In this document: positions 35,201 through 46,700 of the stretch, piece after piece
How the letters are laid out: every line of letters begins with the position of its first letter
How positions within the stretch are numbered: position 1 is the stretch's first letter
Origin: Spirometra erinaceieuropaei
Taxonomy: Eukaryota > Platyhelminthes > Cestoda > Diphyllobothriidea > Diphyllobothriidae
Assembly (NCBI GenBank): GCA_902702965.1
Contig: CACRXP010000002.1
Location: forward strand, 3,086,506-3,150,505
DNA: 64,000 bases
Reading direction: 5' to 3'
The notes under the pieces: generated by a model
Told to the model about the DNA's origin: nothing
Database searches by the model: none
The model's input: only the letters and a program-made list of their open reading frames with translations
Translations under genes and position numbers: made by a program

Positions 35201-36440
35201 GATTGCAGCTATACATACATTAGGAATTGATGCCTAATTAAATGCTATGTTTGGGTATCAACCTGTCCTTCTGAAGGTATTGCCTTGCAGGACTGTACAC
35301 CTGTATATTGTAACACTGACATACCAGATTTTGACAAATTATCAATAGCTAGGGGTCAGATAGATGGTTTTTTCCGCAGTTAAATATTTTAGATGACACA
35401 TCATGGGTTGTTAATTTGGCCTTAAAGTCGGTAAAGCGTGATAACACTAAAAAGGCACGTCTCGTCGCGAAAGACACAAGGGTAAACAGACTTGTTGATA
35501 TATTTACTGGATAAATACTAAGTGTTGTATTTGACCGTCTGTTTGCGAAAGAAGAGAGGATTTCGGGTAGCTGACCAGGTTCCCACATAAATAGTCGCTA
35601 TTCATGTCGTTTGAAGTGTCTATTGGCACTTCAAACCCCCTTATACAGCATCACATCATTTGAAAAACTACTTCGCGAGTTTGGTTGTTATGTCACCTAA
35701 CATTTCCAGCTTCAGATACCTACCATTATTTTACATTTTGATCGGCGTTCTTAAGCCATTGACAGTGCCACCTGCGTTTAGGCATCAGTATAATTCGAAG
35801 TCCGTTCCGCCCGCATGGACTGAGGGCTTTACTCGCCTACTTGTAGGTCGAGCACACTCAGGCCAATATGACAATCCTCAGGCAGATGCGTGCGCGCTCC
35901 CTGATGTAAGATTTCTGTCCCAGACAGCGTAAAATTCAAATAAAAGTTTTTACTGGCACGTGTCTGACACATGGTTGGCGGAGGCTTTACGCCGCGTCAA
36001 CCTTTGCATCCGAACCCTACCCCTGGGTGACCTTGATCATGCTCATCAAATAATTGCGTAAAACTGTCAAACATGCACTCGAGGACCTAGGCTACTTGTG
36101 TAGCTCTACAGCCCCCTGCAGAAGGTTGTACAGCAGCGGCAATAATTGAGAAAAGTTATTAGTGAAGAGTGGAAAGACCGTACTGAAATGGTCCCCCTTA
36201 TTATCTATCGTCAGCCCACAGACAGACGATTTCACAGTGCTCCCTTAAACTGACCTGCGTCAAGCGTCCTTATGCAAATATGTATGCATTTCATAACAGT
36301 GAGGTCCACAACAAATGCTCACGTGTGCCGGCGGAAGATGGATGTTCTCCCTCAGGTTCGATAAGTGTCTACATCCTGAAAAAAGGCAAAACACTTCGAA
36401 CATCCTTGTTTGGGCACTTCTAAGTGTACATAGGGTGTGG
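32270..36440. other. Non-coding; no gene seen
   Basis: Frames at 34786-35016 (minus) and 35349-35588 (minus) have no motif I recognise and no flanking splice evidence. No repeat copies found. Confidence 0.35.
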
Positions 36441-36452
36441 GATATGCCATAC

Positions 36453-36777
36453 GGTCAGATGTAGTTAAGTACCCCCACCTGAAGTGAACAGGCCGTAGCC
36501 ACGTGTAATACGGGACCGGTGGTAATAGAGATGTTTACCATGTGGGGACGGGGAACGGACAGGCGACGAGGTCAAGTAATTGTATGCAGATGGAAAGCTA
36601 TTGAGAATGCCCGGTTGGAGTTTAAGTGGTTGAGAAATAGTTGCCCTAACCATGACCCTAACCTCTAACCATAACCCCCAACTCCAACCCCTAACCCCCT
36701 AAATATAATCCCTTACCGTAACCCCAACTTTAAAAGTATTCTGTCCATCAGGTGGGGTCGCATAACCACATCTTACC
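36453..36777 (-). mobile_element. MITE with telomere-like core (family M), copy 2
   Basis: Reversed relative to copy 1: the CTAACC-rich core lies near the right end at about 36650-36725. Ends GGTCAGATGTAGTTA...CCCCACC and GGTGGGGTCGCATAACCACA. Confidence 0.75.
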
Positions 36778-36794
36778 TGCCATACCTGACTGCA

Positions 36795-36925
36795 CAGATG
36801 CTAACGAAAAGTTCAGGCACGTGCTTTGCGGATATTCTGCCGCTGCACAACACAGCTGTGAGGGTTTCGGCTCATCAGTGGGTCTTCCAGTATTTCACTG
36901 CTTGCTTTCTGGTAGGTGCTTTCTG
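36795..36925 (+). repeat. Family B repeat, copy
   Basis: Has GGCACGTGCTTTGCGGATA, ATTCTGCCGCTGCAC and GGCTCATCAGTGGGTC. It directly follows the MITE. Confidence 0.6.
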
Positions 36926-37019
36926 GGTGTGTCCGCTTCTTAAAATTGCCGAGAGGTGGTCTTTTTGGTAGGAGCACTGATAGATCATGGAAATATGGAC
37001 ACTACCGACTTACTGGCGA

Positions 37020-37210
37020 CCTTCCACTAAATTCTGGGGAGTTTTGGGACCAGTGTTATGGTTAGGATTATGAGGGTTACTGTTAAGGTTACGACGATTA
37101 GGGTTAGCGTTCATGTTAAACGTGGGTCGTGGGAGTATGCAACCCCCTATATTTAACGTAGGGCCACCCGTTGAACAGGGACTCCCTATACCCGTGTCCA
37201 TCCGAAGAAG
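37020..37210. repeat. Telomere-like GGTTA-rich patch
   Basis: Degenerate units such as GGTTAGGATTATGAGGGTTA and GATTAGGGTTAGCG, ending ATACCCGTGTCCATCCGAA. It looks like an interstitial repeat, not a telomere, because ordinary sequence continues on both sides. Confidence 0.5.
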
Positions 37211-40200
37211 TTTCTCAAAGTACTGACGTGCTCGGTCGTAAAATACGTTGTCGTCTTGGTCCTGGTCATTATTGGTGATATAATAAGATCTGAGTCAACC
37301 ACTGGTCCGTTCTGCAGCCAGTGAAAAAAATTCGCCTGCCATCATTTACGGCCCGTCACTCATTTTACGTTGTTGATGCTTATTGATAATTAGAGTCCCT
37401 GTACGGAACTGGTTATTTCAGTTCGTTCTCAAAAACTCCACTATGCCTAATCGTCTGAAATTCTTTAATGTTCACATTATCTTATATGATTTAAACAGAG
37501 CTAATAGGCGTTGCCTCGTTCGATTTCATCTAGGAAAGCCTGATTTTTAAACATAGCAGGCGTAAGCCATGCTCTCTCACATGACGGGTTTATAAGTGTC
37601 TTACTAACTTTGCCCATTTTGACATTAGTTTTAATCCTGCCATTTAAGCTTGGATCAAAATTATGCTGCGACAAAATGCCAAAACGTGACATATGTGTGT
37701 TTTGCTAGAAAGCCGTTTTCTGTCACGAATAAAAGTGTTGTTCGTGGTACATAAAGCAACGGAGACAGATGCAACTGTCTGTCACGAAAGGTCACGTCTA
37801 TACACTGAAGAGGATTTGCACTCTATTGTATATCGGTGGATAGAGCTTACTATATTTGCCTCGCGAAAAATCTACTTTAGAATGAAATGGGCTAAAAGAA
37901 AGCCTTCTACAGTAAAGTGTTGAAGCTGGATTATATAGTATAGATTCTGGCATTTTCTCTTGTTTGGTCTTAAGAATTTACCCGTAGTTACTGGTGGTAT
38001 CTTCGTAGTTTACGACTTCTAACCAGGACTTGCACTAGCTAGGGTGTAAAAGCCGTTTTCTTCCATTTTTATTGTGCTTTTATATCCTGCATACTCTGCA
38101 ATAAGTTAACTAATGTGTGCGTAAAATTCGAACGGATGACTTCAAGAATTCCTCGGATGAATCCTATATTAATCGACGTCCTGAAGTTGATGCTGCATGC
38201 AAAAATCGCAAAAAAATCTAAAAGACGGTAGACAAGTCAAACGGGATAACGACACACGGCTATCATTCATTGGCACAAGTATTGTTTTTTTCAGGCATGG
38301 TTGAAGAACTAGTCGCTGTACACATTCACCATACGTATAACGATGGCCTGCGAATTGCCGTCGAAAACAGTGGCGTAAATTTGTCGCATTCTTAAAAAAC
38401 GCCTTTGATTTCAACCTTTTTTTTAGATACCTACCTTAGAGCATATATTCGTCGTATTGTAAGACAGGCATCCTCAGAATTCTAACATATGCGCATAAAA
38501 AAGCATTTTGCCAATCTCGCTATAAATGTACGGATTTTTCTGTTGAAAACGAGTTTTTTAATAATTAAAAATCCTGGATATTTTGACTTATCAAAAGGTA
38601 GCGGACGACGGCAACAAACACTTGGGATTTATTTTCAGAGCAAGCACTGTTTTAATATTTATCCAGAACCAAACGTTTTAGTGTGTAGAAGATTAGTTTG
38701 CAAAATGGATCGAACCAAATCTAGTCTACAGTTAATTTTTCTAGTTGGGTGAATTCAGGCAATTTCAATGTCTGCAATTTCCCAATGAGTAATTTTTCAA
38801 AGAAGATATGAGGTTAATCTATCTAGTTTGACTGACTAAATTTTTTAAATTGAAAAGGTACACCTGAGAAAATAAAAAGCCCCGAGCAACCTTATTCATT
38901 CCGGAGAGAAATCGCACAAATAATTCCTCCAAGTTAAAGATATGCAAAAAATCAACTGCTCACTGAACATGCGAAAAAACATAGGTTGATAAGGAAAATT
39001 TAATTTAATTTTTAGAGAAAATTAATTAGATCTTCAAGGCAAAGAATCTAGGTTTAAGTGAGTTCAAACAACACGCAGCGGCGGATTAGACTGCATCAAA
39101 ACAGTCAGTGAAGCGAATATGGTTAAGGTAAGTCCCACAAATGCAAAGATGAGGTACCTCTTGCATCCTGAACAGTATAAGAAAACTTCAGTTAAGGCGC
39201 CTCAACCAACAATTGTTAAAAAACCATTTTTAACATCTCCGACGCATAGGACAGTGCAAAACCTGATAAATTCAATAGTCTCTCCATTTACCACAAAACT
39301 GCCGTACATTTATGACTTTTCTTGTTAATCTAAACGTTCGCGTTTAGTCGTAGATATTTCGCGAGTTGTCAGAGCAATCTTTTGTTGCCCTTTTATAATA
39401 AAGCGTTTGCGTGAGTCGTCGACAATAGGTAGGATCTAAAATTTGGCCTACAATTTCCACTTCTTTTCGATTCTGATAATTAATGACCCTCAACAAACAA
39501 ACGAGGCGCCTTAGAAAGCAAAAAGTCAAAAACAAGTTTCTATGTCGGGTCTCCGCAAATCTACTCTGTTTTTGCGTAATATGTAGAGGTTTACTTACAC
39601 GTTCGCATTCTTAGTATACTTCAAACTGCATTTTGTACAGAGAATTTGTGGTGGCATTTGAAGTAAGTGTCTGCGGTTTTTTCCTTCTTCTTAGATATTG
39701 ACAACTTTGACATGGATCCAGAACTTTTGGAAGGTTTGAATTATCCGTCCGTAAGTGCTCATTTCCTCGGATTATAAATACTTGACCTCGTGCGAACTCA
39801 GTCATCATGTGCTGACGTTTCCCGCCTTGGTCCCCTCTATGGTCTGAGCTCACTTGTTATGGAGGTATTATCTTAGGGTATCAACAGATTAGAATAGTTT
39901 CAAGTCCTCTTATATGTCATTTTTTGTCTAAAAGAAGCCCATGAATATTGAGTCCTAGTACGTTGCTTTTACCCTGTATACTGTCCTTTTTCGTCCGGAT
40001 GAATGTAGACCCTTCCATAACTATGCACAATGGATCTAATCACCACAACAACTAATTTAAAAACCCTCCATTTGCCTCTTTGAGCAGTAGTTGCCTCCTG
40101 ATAGAAATATCCCTTTACATTTGTTATAAAGGCACTTACTTACTCATTGAAACCAACGGGTCAGTTGTGACATCATATTTCTTTGCGTTTATGTCAACCA

Positions 40201-41730
40201 AATGTTTGTTTTAAAATAGAAGCGTGTGGCAGGAACAAAGTCCTAACCATTTTCGCAGCAGTGAGCATTAGATGTGTGATGGCATCAATAGTCTGCCAGC
40301 TGTTCCTAAGTGTGAATCGCGAAAAAGGTAGTGTGGATGCATTAGTTTTTACGTACTTTACTTCAGTGCGGACTGAAGTCCTCGTGTGGGACACGCAGCC
40401 AGTCCCTTTAAAGCACAGGGCAAGTTTTCATAAATACATGCCTTAAAATTCTTCTTGCGAGTTAAAGAGGTTAACGGACAGTAACATTAGAGAGCGGAAT
40501 GCCTATTTTCGATCTGTTTTCCCTTGTCAGTTAGCCCTCCCCATCTGCAGACCAGTAGGACCTGGGACGTAAGGATAAAATTGAACAGACCTGATTTGTT
40601 CCTCCAGTCATCGAAAACAATTCGGGTGCCAATTCTAGTATTCCCGAGCGCAAGAAACAGGTCGGGAGTCAGTAAGCTATTGGTAGAATTTTCTGCTTGG
40701 CTAAACTCAACCCCTAGAGCTTATTGACCCAGTCTTTAAGTATGTTTGGCGGAGAATGGTAAATAAGTCCCAAGTGATCATCTCCTTCCCCCCTCCCCCT
40801 CTGACTGTCACTAATACCTCCTGAACACAAATGTGTCCGTCTTTTATGCGATCACCCGTACGAGTTCCCAATCGAAGCCCCAAGACAAAGGGCATCTTCT
40901 GTACGCCACCCTTGCAATTCGAATAGAACAGGGAACGCCGTCAATAGGCAACTTCGGTGTCCCTAATGTCTTTTGATCCGGGTTATTTAGCTTTGCAAGC
41001 CACTGCGTCCAATACCATCACCAGTTCGTTGAAGACTTGAACAGTCGACTAGTGCAGGATGAGGGGGAAGGGAAAATGAGGCCAAAACTGGGAGGCCATC
41101 CTCACGGCAGATTAGCGCCTTCTTCACTATGGTAAATATGATGCGCTGAAATCCATCACGACACGGTAAGAGTTAGTTGGTTCTAAAGACTGCCAACTGA
41201 CGCAACAGCTCAGTCTTCCCCAAGACCGAGGGTCAGGTCGTACTGGCACCTTCACTCACGTGAGCTTCAGACCGTCCCCACGGTGGCCTGGCTCATCTAG
41301 AGTGGAGATCGGGTCTTGTGTGTGGCTCGCGTAGCGGTGCCGTTAAGTTCTGTCGACCACTGCGACCGTCCCAATCGGAGCAAGGTGGGTGAGGGAAGAT
41401 GGCGTGAGGCAAATGCCGCACACGATTGCCTCGCTATAAACTAATTCACTCACAAGTCGCCGATGAGTTTCTTGGGCCATCGGTGTTTGGTCTCCGTCGA
41501 CCGATCATTCTCATCCTGAAGCAGAATACACTGCAGACGAAGCTCTGTCTGTGTATGGCCAAAAACAGTATTAATTTTTTCGTATTTCTAAGTCAGAAAG
41601 ATGACCAATGCTTAGCTAGTGGGAGCGACATAGTTTGTATAGGGAGTATTCAAACTGGCAGGAATACCGACCAAGACAAGGAAACTTTAGGTGAGCATTC
41701 GTGGCTTATTGGTCTTTCATATGCTTGCGC
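37211..41730. other. Non-coding; no gene seen
   Basis: No frame here combines length, composition and splice signals well enough to call. No repeat copies recognised. Confidence 0.35.
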
Positions 41731-41739
41731 AAACTGCCA

Positions 41740-41905
41740 ATTCTAACCGACAGGACAAAGAAACCATGGCTCAGTTGTAGAGTGGTGAACAATGACCAAA
41801 TAATTTGAATACGAACCCTAGGTTATTCCAACCTGAGGTTGTATACAGCTAGCTAACGACGTCTAGTAAGCCGAAACAGGGTCTACCTTCTCGCTGTCAG
41901 TATCT
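41740..41905 (+). mobile_element. tRNA-derived SINE, old copy
   Basis: AACCGACAGGACAAAG, then CATGGCTCAGTTGTAGAG (A-box region), AATACGAACCC (B-box region) and TAGTAAGCCGAAACAGG follow the order of 2424-2592 at lower identity. Confidence 0.6.
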
Positions 41906-44720
41906 CTTCCCTTATTATTACTATACGACCGCCTGCAAAAGTTCTAGATTGAGCTCCAAGGTGTAACAAGACAAGCGCGTGTCGGAATCTGACGTGAAAG
42001 CCCTGCCTGTACGATGGTAAATCGGATTTTCTGAAGGCTGGGATCCCTTCTGCCCATCAGATTGAATAAGGACGCCCGTCCAGCCCAGTCACTGTATGTA
42101 CCGAATAAACCTGCAGTGGAGCAATAAATTTTATGACTTGGTAAACAGGGGGAAACGGAAGTGAACAACAGTATCTCGTGTGACTTTTAGATAAGAAAAA
42201 CCACTAGGAATCCCTAGGCGTTCTTGAAAATCGAAAAGGTTACCTCTGTAGAAGTATGCGCTGTAATGCTCTGTGGCGTTTGCGGAATATTGCTACGAAT
42301 GTCGAATTTTTAAGGGATCAGCATTACTTCGAGGTAAAACCTAAGCCAAAAGACACAGCTTTGGAAAAAATAAAATCTAGGCGATTGGCCGGGAATCTCT
42401 GTCGTGTTTAGCGCACTTTTTGGACATTTTACAAATCCAACACCGTCTTTTCCAGCAAAATATGCTCAATAATATGGGGGTAGGAGAAGGAACTGCAGGT
42501 CATGGATGTCGTGCAAACCCATGTAGACGTTATTCAGCAAAAGTCTCTTCTCCTTGATGACTCAACTTTCGTCTATGGATACTGTGGTGCTTAGCCTCTA
42601 CGAAGAGCTGCAGATCTCTGCACATGGTGAAAGAATGCCATGCATTTCCATATGTATAAAATGTTTCTTCTTTCTCCGAAAATAGGGCCACTTTTCCGGG
42701 TATTTGATGACTAATACAGTCAGCATTGCATCACGCGCTTTGAAAATAAATAGGGGCTTTAAAACTGCCCTATATACTATACCAGTTCAGTCCTATCTGA
42801 CAATTTGGAACCTTTTGTTTCCACAGTTTGGCCCCTTTTCTCGTAATTGCCTTCGTTTTGATTGGATTTATGCCCATCTTAAGAAATAAGTCTCTTGAAA
42901 CTCAGTTCTAATCTGACAAAGCTTTTTAGTCGCCCTGAGGAATAAAACCTCCTCGTCCCACCCTCCCAGATGACACTAGAACATAAAAATAAACATTGTG
43001 CAAGTTTCTATGTGCCATTTGACTAGAATCAGGAGAGGTTTAATCGGTTCGACATGCCTAAATAGTCCTAAATTAAGTGACGTTTGTGGGATAGACTGTG
43101 GGTCATAGTTAAATGACTCAGGCAGGACGCCTAGTAAATGTCGTAATCTCACTTCTTTGCAAAGAACCCGAATCGTTTTTTCCGACTTCCCTTCCTCTTA
43201 CTTGCTGTCTGCTCCCGCTTCTTTCTTTAAATTTCGAAATGGTTTTTATTCTATCTGTCAACTAGCATGGTAGTTACATCAGAACATGCGTAATTCATTC
43301 ACCTTCGTATGCAATATTGTATCCAAGATTCAGCAATCAAGCCCGAATAACTTTCTTTGAAGTGGTCTAACTATTCCATCTTAATGATGCGTGAGAGACG
43401 TGTTGCGGAAAACTGTCGGATTCATCTTTCTAGCGTCAATTAAATGGATGACAGTAATAAAAATATCTGCCTGTGCGAACGATGATAACCAGACCATTAA
43501 CTATGCCATTTTCCTAAACAAGGCTGAAGTTCTACTGAAAAATCGTTTTTAGAGAAAATCCAGATACCTCCAAGGAATCCTTAACTAGGAAGCAGCATAC
43601 TATTTCTGAGAAGTCGAGAACTCTTGGACGCTGTAGGCTCTGACTCATACTTTCGGGGATATTTCGGCCCCAAAGTACTTAAACGAGGGTGTGGAATAAA
43701 ATGTGCATGAAAAATATCCGGCGTAATAAGTGAAAATTCAGCCAAACCGAAGCAGATACAGGGTTGTTTAACTGATTCTGTTTGTTAAGTAACAAGTTTC
43801 CTTGGTATCTTCCGAATTAACTCATGGGCAGTGACAGGAAACTGCATTTACCTAAACGATCAGTTGTGTAACCAACGGCCTTGGGTAAGAAAAACAGGCG
43901 GAGGTTCCTAACTAGTGGTGGTTTTTAATTGCATTGGAACACTACGTTTTTTGGGAAAACAGAAATTTCCAGAGGACGAAAATTACTGTCAGCCCTAGGC
44001 TCTGGAGAACCTGAGATGTGGACTCGGGCCAGATGCTCCTCCCACGCTGAATCAGTCAAGCTCTTGGAACACACCCCATTGGCTGTCAATAGACATACTT
44101 AGTCACATGGGGAGTGGTGTTCACATATTATCTTACCTGAAGGATGCTAGATGAGCCTTTTATTTTTGTCTGAAGCCCTAGCTTGTGGAAAAAGTAATCA
44201 GGAGGGAAATATAAGGTTTCCCCGAGGTCTGCGGTTTCGTCAGCTTACGATGGTAACTAAGTTAAAAGTTGGTATTTCGGTTTCCTTAACCTTTGTCGGC
44301 CGCACTTTCCGATTACTGACTGCTCAACATTATCGACAAACTGCGAGGGTTCTAGATCTAGAAATCCAGGAGAAACCTAAACGTTCTTCTACGTCCTAGA
44401 ATCGGTGAACTCACTTCTCCCCGGTACGTCCACTTAAGTAGTCATTTTAAAAATATGACCGCACAAGTGTGATATTGGTGACAAAAACCAAACTTCAAAA
44501 TGATAATAAATGCTTCTGAAAAATATTTCTGCCTAAAATTACTATACAGTGTCACAGGTTAAGATGGCATCAGGCGACCCACACGAAAACTGACGTAATT
44601 TGTGAAACGCTGACTGGAGATCCGAGATATAATTTAGTTTAACAGCAGAATTTAGGTGGTATTGCAATACTGAACACTATGCAGCAGCATTCTAATATTG
44701 TAAAGAAGGTGAACAAACGA
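41906..44720. other. Non-coding; no feature seen
   Basis: Only short frames; no repeats shared with the window. Confidence 0.4.
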
Positions 44721-44729
44721 TCTCTGGAA

Positions 44730-46700
44730 TAGTAGGCGTATTAGTCTGAGCATTCGGTCTCGTACATGAGGCCATCGTCAGGGACTGTGAGAATGCGGTA
44801 TCAAATGAGCGATTTTTGTAGTCAAGACATGAAATGGGGGAGGGTGGTATTCGCGATAAACTGAGTCCCACGCCGTCTCAAGGCGGCATGACTGCGTGCA
44901 CCCTTGGACGAAAATTGAGTCTCGCCTCTTGGCCGCGGAAACGGAGCGCGTTATAGCAGGGGGGTATGTCAACGTGTCTGTTGATAGAGGTGGTGTCAGA
45001 CACACAGGCCTCCAACAGTTCTCGTCCTGTCTTATTGCTGGCCCACGCTACTATTCGCATGCTTGCGAAGTTGAATTCGCGGCCTTCCTCAAGGGTGTGA
45101 GTGGCGACCTGAGGCAACGGGTCGCCTCTCCGGACCGTCCGTTTATGCTCCGTTATTCGTGAGCTTAGTCGTCGTCCGGTCTGTCCTGTGTAGTGGCGAG
45201 GGCAGTCCCGACATGGGATGTGATAGACGACACCCGATTGTTCTCCCACGTCTAGTCGATCCTTCACTCACATGATTTTGTTGCGCATGGTCGCTGTCGG
45301 ACGGTGAGCGATACCCACGCCGAGTTCTCCAGCGATTCGTTCCATCGCTTCGGACACGTTCTTTGTATATGGTAGAGGGTGCCTGAGTGTTGGCGGCTGT
45401 TCTCCGTTTGTTCGTCGTGGGTGCGTGCGGAGGCAGCGGCTGACGTAGCTGTTCGGGTATCTATTCCTTGCCATTTGGTCCCGAAGATGACGCAGTTCTC
45501 GTACTCGTCCTTCTGGCTCACTGCAGTGCGTTTTTACCCTTTGGAAGAAGGTCCTAACACAGCTACGTTTATGCGCCATTGGGTAGTTACTATGGTAGTT
45601 GAGAAGCTGAGTCGTGTTAGTCGCCTTTCTGTACACCGTGGCGCTGAGTTCGCCGTTGGGTGTACGTGTGACTAGAACGTCAAGGAAAGGCAGCTGTTCG
45701 GCATGCCCTTCTTCCCTTGTGAACTGAATGTCCGGGAAGATGCCGTTAAGCTGGTCTTGAAAATCGACCAATCTGCTCCTTTCAATTATAAAGAATGTGT
45801 CGTCCACGTACCGGTGCCAAAATGCAGGTTCATAGTGGTCAAAGGCGACTTTTTCCAGCTCCCGCAAGACTAGTTCTGCAACCAAGCTGGATATTGGCGA
45901 ACCCATCGGTGTTTCTTTGGTCTGCTCGTGTGTTCTGCCATTGAAGTTAAAACGTTTTGTTGGCAGAAAGCAAAGAGTTGCAGTAAGTGGTAGATTTTTA
46001 GGGGTCTGTTCGTTTCGTTGTAGCTCTCTTTAAGTCGTTTGCGAAGAACGCCGCGTGTCAGATCCGGTGGGATTGATGTGAATAATGGAACCACGTCAAA
46101 GGACACCGTAATCTGATCAGGTCGGACAACTTTTCCTCGGATGTCGGCCAGAAATTGGGAGACCGAATTTATGGAGGTCCTCGAGCATTCTCGGTAAAAG
46201 TTAAGTTTTCGGGCTATCCACTTGGATAGATTGTAAGTGGGGCTGCCTTTCAAGGTAACGATCGGTCGAAGGGGAACATTGGGTTTGTGGATTTTGGGTA
46301 ATCCATAAAACCGGGCCAGTGCCGTTTCCATTGGTTTCATCTGTCGTTATTTGTTTAGTGATACCGCACTGTTGCCTTTGAGCCGGTTCAGGAGTCCGGT
46401 TAGTTGACCAATCCTCGATTTGGCTCGCGAGGAAGGCGTGGATTTGTAGGACTGCTGGTCGTCGAGGAGGGCTTGCGACGGTTGCTCTTCCTTTGTCCGC
46501 TGGCAGCGCTATTATATCTTTGCCCATTTTTAATTCCTTCATTGCTTTTATTTCTGCGGGCGACATATTATTGGTGGGCCTGTTCGTCAGCAGTCGGGAG
46601 GTGACTTTCTGGCGTATGGTGTGTTTAGCCTCGTCGGCTGCTTTAGTTATTACTAGCATGACTTCACATGCGGTAACGGCTTCTAATATGCTTAATTAAC
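44730..46700 (-). pseudogene. Penelope-like retroelement, best-preserved copy (RT + GIY-YIG)
   Basis: Minus-strand order: an N-terminal region beginning LEAVTACEV near 46690; IIALPADKGRATV (about 46515-46475), the PADKG motif; FYGLPKIHKP (about 46310); RPIVTLKGSPTYNLSKW; SFDVVPLFTSIPP (about 46100-46065); GSPISSLVAELVL (from about 45905); the catalytic YVDD at 45799-45810; and PFLDVLVTR. The GIY-YIG nuclease follows at about 45230-45130 (GVVYHIPC, HYTGQTGRRLSSRITEHK). Defects: a frameshift soon after PADKG, a frameshift near 45951 just before the MGSPISS block, and an in-frame TGA at 45268-45270 between RT and nuclease, which looks like a CGA-to-TGA change. A few clean lesions and otherwise good frames mean this copy is much younger than the two in YAP intron 4, but it is not intact. 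Confidence 0.9.
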
